A DNA stretch of 64,000 nucleotides, from assembly GCF_003952385.1 (NCBI RefSeq), contig NZ_CP034444.1:1674001-1738000 (forward strand). The letters are read 5' to 3'. Below, in pieces: positions 8,801 to 18,146 of this stretch; the first letter of the stretch is position 1, and every line of letters begins with the position of its first letter. Source of the DNA: Mesorhizobium sp. M1D.F.Ca.ET.043.01.1.1 (GTDB taxonomy: Bacteria; Pseudomonadota; Alphaproteobacteria; Rhizobiales; Rhizobiaceae). A program made the position numbers and the translations under genes. The notes beneath the pieces are model-generated. The model saw only the letters and a list, made by a program, of their open reading frames with translations. It had not been told where the DNA came from and did not search any database.

Positions 8801-10129
8801 TTAGAAGCCACCCTGCCCTGGCACCCAATTCGTCCCCGCGAGCGGCACGCCGGCCATGGCCGCTGCTTCGATCGAAAGCGCGCAGAGATCCTCGGGCTCG
8901 AGATTGTGCAGGTGATTTTTGCCGCAGGCGCGGGCAATCGTCTGCGCCTCGAGCGTCATCACCTTCAGATAATTCGCCAGCCTCCGTCCGGCGACGATCG
9001 GGTCGACCCGCTTCATCAGCTCGGGGTCCTGCGTGGTGATGCCCGCCGGATCCTTGCCCTCATGCCAGTCGTCGTAGGCGCCGGCGGTCGTGCCAAGTTT
9101 TTGGTATTCGTCCTCCCAGTGTGGATCGTTGTCGCCGAGCGCGATCAACGCCGCGGTGCCAATCGAAACGGCATCGGCGCCAAGCGCGAGCGCCTTGGCG
9201 ACATCGGCCCCGTTGCGGATGCCACCGGAGACGATGAGCTGGACCTTGCGATGCATGCCGAGGTCCTGCAGCGCCTTCACAGCGGGTCTGATGCAGGCGA
9301 GCGTCGGCTGGCCGACATGTTCGATGAACACTTCCTGGGTGGCGGCGGTGCCACCCTGCATGCCGTCGAGCACCACGACGTCGGCGCCGGCTTTTACGGC
9401 AAGTGCTGTGTCATAGTAAGGCCGGGCGCCGCCGACCTTGACGTAGATCGGCTTTTCCCAGTCGGTGATCTCGCGGATTTCGAGTATCTTGATCTCAAGG
9501 TCGTCAGGGCCGGTCCAGTCGGGATGACGGCAGGCTGAGCGCTGGTCAATGCCCTTGGGCAGGGTGCGCATTTCCGCGACGCGATCGGAGATCTTCTGGC
9601 CAAGCAGCATGCCGCCACCGCCGGGCTTGGCGCCCTGGCCAACGACGATCTCAATGGCGTCGGCGCGGCGCAGGTCACGCGGGTTCATACCGTAGCGCGA
9701 CGGCAGGTATTGATAGACCAGTTGCCTGGAATGGCCGCGCTCTTCCTCGGTCATGCCGCCGTCGCCGGTGGTGGTCGAGGTGCCGGCGATGGTTGCGCCG
9801 CGGCCGAGCGCTTCCTTGGCCGGACCGGAAAGCGAGCCGAAGCTCATGCCGGCAATAGTGATCGGGATCTTCAGTTCGATCGGCTTCTTGGCGTGGCGCG
9901 AGCCCAGCACAACTGAGGTATCGCAGCGCTCGCGATAGCCTTCCAGCGGATAGCGCGAGATCGAGGCGCCGAGGAACAGCAGGTCGTCGAAATGCGGGAC
10001 CTTGCGCTTGGCGCCGGAGCCACGGATGTCGTAGATGCCGGTTGCCGCGGCGCGGCGGATTTCCGACATCGCGTAATCGTCGAAGGTCGCTGACTTGCGC
10101 GGCGTCGTCGGAGGATTGTGGTAGGTCAT
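8801..10129 (-). CDS. mgsC: N-methylglutamate synthase subunit C (glutamate synthase FMN domain-like)
   Basis: 442 residues resembling the central FMN / 2-oxoglutarate-binding half of glutamate synthase. Motifs: PITIAGMSFGSLSGPAKEAL near residue 90, GEGG-like TTGDGGMTEEER near 120 and KVGGARPYYDTALAVKAGAD near 250, ending with a C-terminal LCALS/EAAAMAGVPLAG region. With MgsA and MgsB it forms N-methylglutamate synthase, transferring the methylamine group to 2-oxoglutarate/glutamate. Rhizobial databases often call it GlxD. It lies eight bases after mgsB and 26 before gmaS. Confidence 0.88.
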   Translation of the reverse strand: MTYHNPPTTPRKSATFDDYAMSEIRRAAATGIYDIRGSGAKRKVPHFDDLLFLGASISRYPLEGYRERCDTSVVLGSRHAKKPIELKIPITIAGMSFGSLSGPAKEALGRGATIAGTSTTTGDGGMTEEERGHSRQLVYQYLPSRYGMNPRDLRRADAIEIVVGQGAKPGGGGMLLGQKISDRVAEMRTLPKGIDQRSACRHPDWTGPDDLEIKILEIREITDWEKPIYVKVGGARPYYDTALAVKAGADVVVLDGMQGGTAATQEVFIEHVGQPTLACIRPAVKALQDLGMHRKVQLIVSGGIRNGADVAKALALGADAVSIGTAALIALGDNDPHWEDEYQKLGTTAGAYDDWHEGKDPAGITTQDPELMKRVDPIVAGRRLANYLKVMTLEAQTIARACGKNHLHNLEPEDLCALSIEAAAMAGVPLAGTNWVPGQGGF

Positions 10130-10137
10130 GTTCGCCC

Positions 10138-10875
10138 TCAGTATGCGTCAGCGTTGTCGATATTGAAATTATAGAGCGTACGGGCCGAGCCGTAGCGAGT
10201 GAACTCTTCCGGCTTGGCGTCCTTGATGCCGGCACGGTCCAGCAAATCCTGAAGGAGCGCGATGTGCTCGGGACGCATCTCCTTTTTGATGCAATCCGCG
10301 CCCAGGCTCTTGACCTTGCCACGGACGAACAACCGTGCCTCATAGATCGAGTCGCCGAGCGCATCGCCGGCATCGCCGAGCACCACCAGGTTACCCGACT
10401 GGGCCATGAAGGCCGACATATGGCCGATGTTGCCGCGGACGACGATATCGATGCCCTTCATCGAGATGCCGCAGCGCGACGATGCGTTGCCTTCGATGAC
10501 CAGCAGACCGCCGCGGCCGGTGGCGCCGGCATATTGGCTGGCATCGCCTTTGACCACGATCGAGCCCGACATCATGTTCTCGCCGACGCCCGGGCCGACG
10601 GACCCGTGCACGGTGATGGCGCCGCCGGCATTCATGCCGCCGCAATAGTAGCCGACGCTGCCGCGCACATCGATGGTGACAGGCTGGTCGACACCGACGG
10701 CGACGGAATGATTGCCTTTCGGATTGAGCACTTCCCAGGAGGTCTCGTTCGAGCCAGAGCCAAGATTGTGCAGCGCCTGATTGAGTTCGCGCAGTGAATT
10801 TTCGCCGAGGTCGAAGACACGCCGCGCGAAGTCCATTTCACGCGATGGCGCCGTGGCAACATTCGAAATATTCAT
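10138..10875 (-). CDS. mgsB: N-methylglutamate synthase subunit B (GltB beta-helix-like)
   Basis: 245 residues matching the right-handed beta-helix (GXGXG) domain at the C-terminus of glutamate synthase: repeated turns such as GGMNAGG, GRGGLLVIEGNAS and GDAGDALGDS through residues 75-195. It provides the structural channel side of the synthase. The start at 10875 (Met-Asn-Ile-Ser) is preferred because it falls five bases after the mgsA stop; the longer frame would run back into mgsA. Also annotated GlxC. Confidence 0.87.
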   Translation of the reverse strand: MNISNVATAPSREMDFARRVFDLGENSLRELNQALHNLGSGSNETSWEVLNPKGNHSVAVGVDQPVTIDVRGSVGYYCGGMNAGGAITVHGSVGPGVGENMMSGSIVVKGDASQYAGATGRGGLLVIEGNASSRCGISMKGIDIVVRGNIGHMSAFMAQSGNLVVLGDAGDALGDSIYEARLFVRGKVKSLGADCIKKEMRPEHIALLQDLLDRAGIKDAKPEEFTRYGSARTLYNFNIDNADAY

Positions 10876-10880
10876 GATCC

Positions 10881-11780
10881 TCAGTGCTCCCAGAAGTATA
10901 CGGTGGACGGCTCCGGTTCCCAAACCCTCGCATTGTCAATGCCGGGCAAGTTGGCGAGCGCGCGGTATTCGGACCCGAAGGCGACATACTGGTCGGTCTC
11001 GGCCATCACGGCGGGCTTGCAGGAGATCGGATCGCGCACCACACCGAAGCCGTTCTTGGTGCCGACCACGAAGGTGAAGAAGCCGTCGAGGTCGTCGAGG
11101 CTGCTCTGCAGCGCCTCGCCGAGGTTCTGACCATGAGCGATTTTGGACGAGAGATAGGCGGCGGCGACTTCGGTGTCGTTCTCGGTCTCGAAGCGCATGC
11201 CGTCGCGGATCAGCTCACGGCGAAGATTGTTATGGTTCGAAAGCGAGCCGTTGTGCACCAGGCACTGGTCCGGGCCGGTCGAGAAGGGATGCGCGCCCAG
11301 TGTGGTCACGGCGGATTCGGTCGCCATGCGCGTGTGGCCGATGCCGTGGCTGCCGGCCATCTTCGTCAAGTCGAACCGCTTGACCACATCGGCCGGCAAG
11401 CCGACTTCCTTGTAGATTTCTATCGCCTCGCCGGCACCCATGACACGCACATTCGGGCGCAGTTCGGCGATCGCGGCGCGGGCTTCGTCGAGCTTGCCGG
11501 TGGGGATGTCGAGGACGGCGTGGGTCGACTTCACCGTCGACGAAACCGTGGTTCCGATCTTCTTGCCAAGCTCGGCTTCGAGACCCGGGAAATCCGCTGC
11601 GGGAGCCGCAGACTGGATGGTGATCTTGGCACGCCCCTTTCCTGCTGCGCCGTCATAAATGGCTATGCCGGCGCTGTCGGGACCGCGGTCGGTCAATGAG
11701 ACCAGCATTTCCGACAAAAGGGCGCCCAGTCGCGGCTCAAGTGATTTGTCTTTCAGAAAGAGTCCAACAATCCCACACAT
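10881..11780 (-). CDS. mgsA: N-methylglutamate synthase subunit A (class II glutamine amidotransferase-like)
   Basis: About 299 residues of the Ntn-type amidotransferase family. The start at 11780 gives Met-Cys-Gly-Ile-Val-Gly, so removal of Met exposes the catalytic Cys; an upstream ATG at 11789 would bury it. GHTRMATES near residue 170 and LVHNGSLSNHNNLR near 195 are the usual substrate-site motifs. In this complex it handles the gamma-glutamylmethylamide amide. First structural gene of the operon, preceded by about 300 noncoding bases holding repeated CCTATYGCAAT sites. Also known as GlxB. Confidence 0.9.
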   Translation of the reverse strand: MCGIVGLFLKDKSLEPRLGALLSEMLVSLTDRGPDSAGIAIYDGAAGKGRAKITIQSAAPAADFPGLEAELGKKIGTTVSSTVKSTHAVLDIPTGKLDEARAAIAELRPNVRVMGAGEAIEIYKEVGLPADVVKRFDLTKMAGSHGIGHTRMATESAVTTLGAHPFSTGPDQCLVHNGSLSNHNNLRRELIRDGMRFETENDTEVAAAYLSSKIAHGQNLGEALQSSLDDLDGFFTFVVGTKNGFGVVRDPISCKPAVMAETDQYVAFGSEYRALANLPGIDNARVWEPEPSTVYFWEH

Positions 11781-11804
11781 TCCGGTCACCTCGATTGATT
11801 GCTA

Positions 11805-11839
11805 CCTATCGCAATGCCTAGCAGGTTCCCTATTGCAAT
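11805..11839 (-). promoter_or_regulatory. Candidate operator repeats upstream of mgsA
   Basis: CCTATCGCAAT (11805-11815) and CCTATTGCAAT (11829-11839) form an 11-base direct repeat with one mismatch, 24 bases apart, 25 bases upstream of the mgsA start. A third related copy, GGTATTGCAAT, is at 12057-12067, also between the regulator gene and mgsA. Binding by the XRE-cupin regulator is an inference from location. Confidence 0.5.
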
Positions 11840-12082
11840 TCAACTGTCATGAATTTTTTTTTCCTCTAGAAAAACACAGCCTCGTTGAAGCCGGCCAAGA
11901 TCCGAGACCCTCATGTTGAATGTCACCGGTCCGGCGGAGATGCGCGAAGTCTGCCGCAAGCGCGGTGAAGGCAGTGAGCGGTACCGAGGCGCGTAGTTTG
12001 ACGCGGACACTGGACGCGCGACGGTGCCTGCGCGGCCCGCGCGTTCATAAATAGCCGGTATTGCAATCAATGGCCGATTGCG

Positions 12083-12859
12083 TCAGCCGTTTCCGCGCCC
12101 GTGGGGATAGGAGATGATTGACAAATATCGTATGGGCAAATGCGTCAATTCTTCAGGACCGTGCGGCGCGTCGGCATCGAAAAACAAACTGTCACCTGGC
12201 GTCATCCGGTAAAGATTGTTTCCATGGCGATACACGACCTCGCCTTCCAGCATGAAGAGGAACTCCATGCCGTCGTGCTGGAAGGTCGGGAAGACGTCGG
12301 AGTCTTCGGTCAGCGTTATGAGATAGGGTTCGACGACAACACCGCTCGAATCCGAACCGATATGACCTAGCAACGTATACTGGTGCCCGGCACGCGTGCC
12401 GCGCCGTTCGACGTCGACGCCCGATCCCGCCTTAACGAAGACGGCCTTCCGCTCTTCTTCAAAGCGGCGAAAAAATGCGGTCACCGGCACGCCTAGCGCG
12501 CGCGATAGCGCCTGCAGCGTGGTCAAGGATGGCGAGGTGATGCCATTCTCGATCTTGGACAGCATGCCGATCGAAAGGCCCGTGGTGCTTGCGATATCGG
12601 CAACGGTTATGCCTAGTTTCTTGCGAAAGGCGCGAACCTCGTGGCCAATCGCGACCTCGAGCACGTTCTCGCGGGTGTCGCGAACCGCATGGGGGTCCTG
12701 ACTGAGAGGCTTGCCACGCGGCGGTGGCGGCGGGCTGACGATTGCCGGTCCCACCACTTTGACGGGGGTTAGCACGCTGCCGCCTTTTTTTTCCGCCTTT
12801 ACCGCCTGCCTTTTACCCGCCCTAGCCGTTGCCATGTTCACTGCCGTTCGCTGATTCAT
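12083..12859 (-). CDS. XRE-family regulator with C-terminal cupin domain
   Basis: About 258 residues. A low-complexity basic and proline-rich N-terminus (residues 1-60) is followed by a helix-turn-helix around residues 75-130 (VADIASTTGLSIGMLSKIENG) and a cupin sensor domain to the end (FQHDGMEFLFMLEGEVVYRHG, GDSLFFDADAPHGPEEL). It lies directly upstream of mgsABC-gmaS-mgdABCD on the same strand, so it probably controls methylamine use; the ligand is unknown. Start choice between ATG 12859 and ATG 12835 is uncertain since neither has a clear ribosome site. Confidence 0.85.
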   Translation of the reverse strand: MNQRTAVNMATARAGKRQAVKAEKKGGSVLTPVKVVGPAIVSPPPPPRGKPLSQDPHAVRDTRENVLEVAIGHEVRAFRKKLGITVADIASTTGLSIGMLSKIENGITSPSLTTLQALSRALGVPVTAFFRRFEEERKAVFVKAGSGVDVERRGTRAGHQYTLLGHIGSDSSGVVVEPYLITLTEDSDVFPTFQHDGMEFLFMLEGEVVYRHGNNLYRMTPGDSLFFDADAPHGPEELTHLPIRYLSIISYPHGRGNG

Positions 12860-12943
12860 TTTACCAACAGTAAATATTTTCTGCTGGAGATACAACGCAG
12901 GATAATTGGAGAGAAGCGACGCCTGAGCGCCTCGAGGCAGAGG

Positions 12944-13057
12944 CTACTGCATCAGCAGTATCTGCAGGTCAGCGACATTTGTTCCCGTAGCCCCCGTCAG
13001 GAGCAAATCGCCTGAAGTCGCCAATGCAGGGTAGGAATCGTTGTTGCCCAGATGGGC
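12944..13057 (-). pseudogene. 3' remnant of a glycerate 2-kinase gene
   Basis: Reading leftward, the frame ending at the TAG at 12944 gives HLGNNDSYPALA, SGDLLLTGATGTNV and ADLQILLMQ. This is the characteristic C-terminus of MOFRL-family glycerate kinases (TtuD/GckA), in which the TGPTGTNVNDL-type motif is conserved. Only about 38 codons remain; upstream the homology stops before the tpsA 3' end. It is a leftover of a deletion, too short to be in any long reading frame. Confidence 0.75.
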
Positions 13058-13306
13058 TTCCGGCTTGCAGCTACGCCTTGGGCGGAGCCTACACTTTCAG
13101 AAACGCCGACGCGCTATCGGATAGGTCAGGCCCTACCCGACCGCCCACGCTTCTCATCGAGCTGGAGGCGCGGCGCCGGCCCTGCGGGCGCGGCGCCAGT
13201 TCGCCGATCTTCGCCCGCGCAATCCAGCGGATCGCGCTCCTCGCCGCGGCTTGGTACGGGGCGGTGAGGGCCCTAAGGCAGGGGAGATCGGTTCCAGGCA
13301 CCACGG

Positions 13307-16300
13307 TCATAGGCAAGGCATTGTGAAGTTCGCCCCGAGGCTCGATGTCGAAGGCGAACCACCCCTTGAGACTGCGGCAGGCTTGGCTATTCGCGAGACC
13401 CCAGCCAGGAAGGCATTCACGTCTGGTCGAGAGCAGCTTCCGGGATACAGATCCGAGGAGACTTCAATCAGCACGGGAGCGGGATTGAGCAGCAGGGACG
13501 TGGGGCCGTCGAACCCGTAGTTCCGAGATCGCTCGAGTTGGTCGGGCAAAAGGACAGAATTAGCGCTTGCAGCAATGTCCGCCTCGGTGAAAGCCGTGTC
13601 GTTGAGCAGAACGTAGTTACCAGCATCAACCCCACCCAGCGAGAGGCGGGAAATGGTCACGGTCTTGCTCCTACCAACTGTGGCGGTATCGAACGCGCCC
13701 TCGGCCGACGCGACCGTAAGCCGATCTCCAGCGATCATGCCAACAAAGCCCGCGCCGGACGTGTCGAGCACCGCGGCGGTCGATCCGTCGTAGATCTTGC
13801 TCTCGGCGGCGATCCCGATAACCCCGGTAATGACGGCCCGCCCGATGTCGGCGGTCGTTTTCGCCGTCGCGTCGGCCAGCGTGTAGTTTCGAGCGTCGGC
13901 GCTGCCGAGCGTCAGGCCGGTGACATTGACCGTTTTACCCGCCCCGGCGTTTTTGTCGGTGAAGGCGCCGATGGCGGTCGCGACCGTCAGGGTATCGCCG
14001 GAGACCATGCCGGTGAAGCCGGCGCCGGACGTGTCAAGCACGGCGGCAGTCGTGCTGTCATAGGTCTTGCTCGCGGCGGTGATACCGGTGACGGACGTGA
14101 TGATCGCCCTGGCGATATCCACGCTGTACGTGCCGCCGGCAAGCGTATAGTTGGAAGCGAGGCCCGTGCCGTCCCCCAGCGTAAGCGTCCCCAGCGATAC
14201 GATCTTGTCCGCCCCGGCATTCTTGTCCGACAGGCTGCCTGCGCCGTAAAGCGTCAGCACCTCGCCATTGGCGAGATTGTCGAGGGTGAATGTCGCTGCT
14301 GCGACATCCGTTGTTCCATCGTAGGTGCGTCCGCCGGAAAGCGAGATTACACGCTGCACGATCGTGAGCCCGCCGGTGCCGTAATCGACATAATAATCCC
14401 CCGCCGAACCCGTCGAATAGGCGAGCGAAATCATGTCGGTGCCCGACCAGCCGTAGGTTCCCACACCGGTCGCGGCGGTGATCGCGCCGCCCCAGTTCAG
14501 AGCAACGTTACCGACGCCGATGCCGTCCAGCGCAAGACCGCCAAGGTTTGGATCGGCATCGCCATAGGTGCGGGAAAGATCACCCGTCAGGCGGACATAG
14601 TAGTCGTAGAGCGACGTATCGGTGAGCCCGCGCAGGAGCGGAGCGCCGCCGCTGCGGGGGGTCCCCCAAATTTCCGAGAAATTCCAACCCGCGTCGATGA
14701 AGGTGAAGGGGTTGTTCATCCCGCCCGCGGTCAGGCCCACGCCCTTGCCTGCGTCGGATTGCCCAGTGCCCGACAGGCTATAGAAACTGGCGGTTACCGT
14801 GCCCGCGTTCCGGCCCACCAGACCGCCGGTGTTCGATGTTCCGTCGACGTTGCCTGCCGCATAGCTGGTCGCAATCGTGCCAGAGGACTGGTTGGTCCCC
14901 GCCAAGCCACCAATGTCATCGGCGCCGCTGACGCTGCCCGTGGCGAAGCTGTTGCGGACCGTGCCGGTGGTGATGGTCCCCACCAGACCACCTACGCTGG
15001 AGTCACCTTGAACACTGGTGCTGGCAAAGCTGTTTTCCAGGGTACCGGAGAGTGTGCCCACCAGCGCTCCCACATGGTGGTTGCCTTTGACGGAGCCGCC
15101 TTGAAGCCCCACGTTACGTACCACGCCGCCCTCACCGACCCAGCCGAACAGACCAATGTGATCGTCCGACGTCTGCGCACCCGGCCGGTCGATGACCAGA
15201 CCGGCAATCGTGTGGCCATCCCCATCGAACGTTCCGACGAAGGTGGACAAGGCCCCGCCGATCGGCACGAAGCCTCTCACGGGAGTGCCGTTGGTCGCCC
15301 GCATGGTCGCCCACATGTCGGAGCGCGTGCCATCAGTGAACACCGTCCCGAAATCAATGTCGTTGGCCAGCACATAATCCGCGCCGAGATCCATGGCCAT
15401 CAGCTGCAATTGATGGGTATTGGTGATGGTAGTGGAATATTCCCATCGCCCGAAGGGGCGAGTGTAGCCATCCACCATGAACCAGTCGGCTGAGAAATCG
15501 AAAGCGCCGTAACTGGCCTGTGTCAGCGCCTGCGTCGTGGTCAGGCCGGTGGCGCCGCACGTGTGGGTGCTGCCAGTGCCGCAAGCGCTGAATTGATACG
15601 TGGTATCGGTATCCCAGAAGCTGTTTTCGACTGTCGCGTAGTTGCGGCCTACCAATCCGCCCACAACATCCGCGACACTTGCAACAACATTGCCTGTGGC
15701 ATAGCTGTTTCTGATCGTGCCGCCAAAAATGTTATCGCCCACAAGCCCGCCCACAACCGCGTGGCCTTGCACGTCACCTGTGGCATAGGAATTGGCAATA
15801 GTGCTGTTTTCATTCTGGCCAGCCAGTCCGCCGACCCAGTCGTTGCCCGATACTGTGCCTGTCGCGTATGCCTGCTCGATTGCTGCATAAGAATTGACAC
15901 CTACCAGCCCGCCAACATAGGCACCCCCATTCCCTTCCACATTGCCTGTTGCATAGCTGTTGCGGATGGTGGTCTGAGCGCTGGATCCGACCAATCCGCC
16001 GGCAAAGCTGAAGTTGCCGTCCGTATCGGTCACGTTGCCGGAGGCATGGCTTGTCTCGATGGTGGCCTGACTGCTGCTTCCCACCAGGCCGCCCAGTCTT
16101 TGGACGCCCGTCACATCGCCCGCGGCATGACTGTTGCGAATGGTACCGCTGTGGCCGCCCACCAGTCCGCCGACATCGGATCTGCCGCTCACCTCGCTGT
16201 CGGCGTAGCTGTCCTCGATCAGGGCCGTATTGGAGCCCGCCAGTCCGCCGACACTGAAGGTTCCGCTTACATTGCCGTCAGCATGGCTGCCCTTGATCAC

Positions 16301-18136
16301 GCCAATATTGCTGCCCACCAGTCCGCCGACACGGGGGCCGCCGTTCACATCGGCGGCGGCATAGCTGTTGCTGATCACGCCACCCCAGTTAAGGCCGACC
16401 AGGGCTCCGGTTCGCTCGCCCCCGGTGATGGAAGCGCCCGCAAGGCTCGCGTTGCGGATGGCAGCCGACTCTCCCATGACGCCGAACAGGCCGACATACT
16501 GAACACCCGGACGATTGATATAGAGGTTGGAGATGGTATGCCCCAGGCCATCGAAGGTACCGCTGAACAGATTGATGAGACCGGCGCCGATCGGCTCGAA
16601 GCCCGCGCCGCTGTGCCAGGTGCTGGTGCCGCTGGCGTCGATATCGGCGCCCAACACATAGTTGCCAGAGAGGTTGTTCTTGATGCCTTGCAGGCTGGTC
16701 GTGCCGGGTTCTCCTGCCGCGCCCAGGGAGGTGATGATCGTGTAATCGATTGTCGCCCCATCCGATCCCAGCTTGGTGGAGAAGCTGCCAGTGGAGGCGA
16801 GGTTGACGGGAGCTTTGACGCTGTAAGTAGCCGTGTTGCCGGAGGCCGCTGCGCCTTGGCCGTATTCGAGAGCGAGCCCGGCCATCCCGGAGGCACGCAT
16901 GGCGGCGTTGATCTCGATTTTGCGGTCGGCGGAGAGCGTCAGCCTGTTGGCGGACCAGGTTACCGTGTCGTTGACAAAGATGTCGCCATTGGCCGACGTC
17001 GCGCCATTGGCGCTTTCTATGGTGATGTTGGTGCCGGCCAGCAGGCTGGAAAGCGCCGCGCCCGTGATGTCGCCGCCGGTCGCGGCAATGGTGTAGTCGT
17101 TGGGATCGATTAGCCAGGTGCCGGTGGCGCCGTCGACGGCGTTGGTGGTGATGACCGCCCCTTCCGTGACCGCAACCTTCTTCGCCGAAGTCTCGATGAA
17201 TCCGCCATCACCGCCTTTCGGCGCCGACGCGTCGAGCTTGCCCGTGACCTTAACCTCGCCGTTCTTCATATCACCAAGCAGCAGGATGCGCCCGTTCTTC
17301 CTGGCAAGGGTCTTGGCTTGCACGGTACCGGAATTGTTGACGACGCCTTTCATGGCCTCGCTCGCCCCCTTTGCGGTGAGGAGCGCCGTTCCCCCGTCAG
17401 CCTTGATCAGCCCCTTGTTCTCGACCAGCGTCTTCACGGTCGAAGCCTTGACTTCGACGGAGAGAAGTCCGTCACCGTCGAAGTCAAGGAGCACGTCGGT
17501 GCCCGCCGCCAGGGCCGTGTCGCCGGTGATCGTGCCAGCATTGGTGACGGTGGGCGAAATCAGCGCGACGACATTGCCGGAGATGCTACCCTGATTGCTG
17601 ATCGAGCCGCCGGAGCCCTTGAAATTGTAATTCCCCGCCAGAAAATCCGCATTGGAAATGCCTAGCGTCGAGGCGACGAATCCGCCTGTCCGCACCCGGC
17701 CCGTCGCACCGATGGCGATGCCATTCGGATTGACGAGGAAGACCTGCCCATTGGCGTTGAGGTTCCCGAGGATCCGGCTGGGGTTCTGGCCGACGACCCG
17801 GTTGAGCGCCACGGACGATGCGCCCGGCTGATTGAAGGTGACCGAATTGCCGGCTCCGATGGAGAAGCTCCCCCAATTGGCGATCATCCTCCCCGTGGAC
17901 TGATTGACCGTCATGGTATTGCCGGACTGGCTGATGGTTCCCGAACCTGAAACGATCCGTCCGCCCGTCGGCAATTCCTGCGCCCAGGCCGACGTCGTCA
18001 GCATCGTGGTGGCCGCAAGTGCGGCGGCAAATCGGCGTTTACCGCTTTTCTTCCCCTGCGCACCGCGTGCGCATTCGGGCACGACGATGATGCAGCCAAG
18101 CGTCTTCGACCAGATATGCTTGTAGACCCTGTTCAT
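13307..18136 (-). CDS. TpsA filamentous-haemagglutinin-like exoprotein
   Basis: 1609-residue secreted surface protein of a two-partner (type Vb) system. Residues 1-30 form an extended signal region (MNRVYKHIWSK...), then a hydrophobic signal with cleavage near AWAQ-E (52). Residues 55-330 are the TPS secretion domain with NLNANG and LVNPNGI at about 125-140. The middle (about 500-1190) holds many GLUG-type repeats (VGGLVGSN, NSYATGNV), typical of adhesins. Three MBG/YDG-type repeats (KTYDSTTAAVLD, KIYDGSTAAVLD) follow near 1330-1530. No protease or toxin domain is seen. It lies 10 bases after the tpsB gene on the same strand. Confidence 0.92.
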   Translation of the reverse strand: MNRVYKHIWSKTLGCIIVVPECARGAQGKKSGKRRFAAALAATTMLTTSAWAQELPTGGRIVSGSGTISQSGNTMTVNQSTGRMIANWGSFSIGAGNSVTFNQPGASSVALNRVVGQNPSRILGNLNANGQVFLVNPNGIAIGATGRVRTGGFVASTLGISNADFLAGNYNFKGSGGSISNQGSISGNVVALISPTVTNAGTITGDTALAAGTDVLLDFDGDGLLSVEVKASTVKTLVENKGLIKADGGTALLTAKGASEAMKGVVNNSGTVQAKTLARKNGRILLLGDMKNGEVKVTGKLDASAPKGGDGGFIETSAKKVAVTEGAVITTNAVDGATGTWLIDPNDYTIAATGGDITGAALSSLLAGTNITIESANGATSANGDIFVNDTVTWSANRLTLSADRKIEINAAMRASGMAGLALEYGQGAAASGNTATYSVKAPVNLASTGSFSTKLGSDGATIDYTIITSLGAAGEPGTTSLQGIKNNLSGNYVLGADIDASGTSTWHSGAGFEPIGAGLINLFSGTFDGLGHTISNLYINRPGVQYVGLFGVMGESAAIRNASLAGASITGGERTGALVGLNWGGVISNSYAAADVNGGPRVGGLVGSNIGVIKGSHADGNVSGTFSVGGLAGSNTALIEDSYADSEVSGRSDVGGLVGGHSGTIRNSHAAGDVTGVQRLGGLVGSSSQATIETSHASGNVTDTDGNFSFAGGLVGSSAQTTIRNSYATGNVEGNGGAYVGGLVGVNSYAAIEQAYATGTVSGNDWVGGLAGQNENSTIANSYATGDVQGHAVVGGLVGDNIFGGTIRNSYATGNVVASVADVVGGLVGRNYATVENSFWDTDTTYQFSACGTGSTHTCGATGLTTTQALTQASYGAFDFSADWFMVDGYTRPFGRWEYSTTITNTHQLQLMAMDLGADYVLANDIDFGTVFTDGTRSDMWATMRATNGTPVRGFVPIGGALSTFVGTFDGDGHTIAGLVIDRPGAQTSDDHIGLFGWVGEGGVVRNVGLQGGSVKGNHHVGALVGTLSGTLENSFASTSVQGDSSVGGLVGTITTGTVRNSFATGSVSGADDIGGLAGTNQSSGTIATSYAAGNVDGTSNTGGLVGRNAGTVTASFYSLSGTGQSDAGKGVGLTAGGMNNPFTFIDAGWNFSEIWGTPRSGGAPLLRGLTDTSLYDYYVRLTGDLSRTYGDADPNLGGLALDGIGVGNVALNWGGAITAATGVGTYGWSGTDMISLAYSTGSAGDYYVDYGTGGLTIVQRVISLSGGRTYDGTTDVAAATFTLDNLANGEVLTLYGAGSLSDKNAGADKIVSLGTLTLGDGTGLASNYTLAGGTYSVDIARAIITSVTGITAASKTYDSTTAAVLDTSGAGFTGMVSGDTLTVATAIGAFTDKNAGAGKTVNVTGLTLGSADARNYTLADATAKTTADIGRAVITGVIGIAAESKIYDGSTAAVLDTSGAGFVGMIAGDRLTVASAEGAFDTATVGRSKTVTISRLSLGGVDAGNYVLLNDTAFTEADIAASANSVLLPDQLERSRNYGFDGPTSLLLNPAPVLIEVSSDLYPGSCSRPDVNAFLAGVSRIAKPAAVSRGGSPSTSSLGANFTMPCL

Positions 18137-18146
18137 TTCCGAATCC

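Noticed and set aside
8801..11780. True glutamate synthase (gltB pieces)
   Set aside because: The three parts are separate genes arranged around gmaS and mgd genes, the pattern of N-methylglutamate synthase.
13538..17113. Two long plus-strand frames (651 and 516 residues) with repeated motifs
   Set aside because: They mirror the repeats of the TpsA gene on the other strand and have no domain of their own.
13307..18136. Contact-dependent inhibition toxin (CdiA)
   Set aside because: No VENN-type motif, toxin tail or small immunity gene downstream; the end is an MBG-repeat region.
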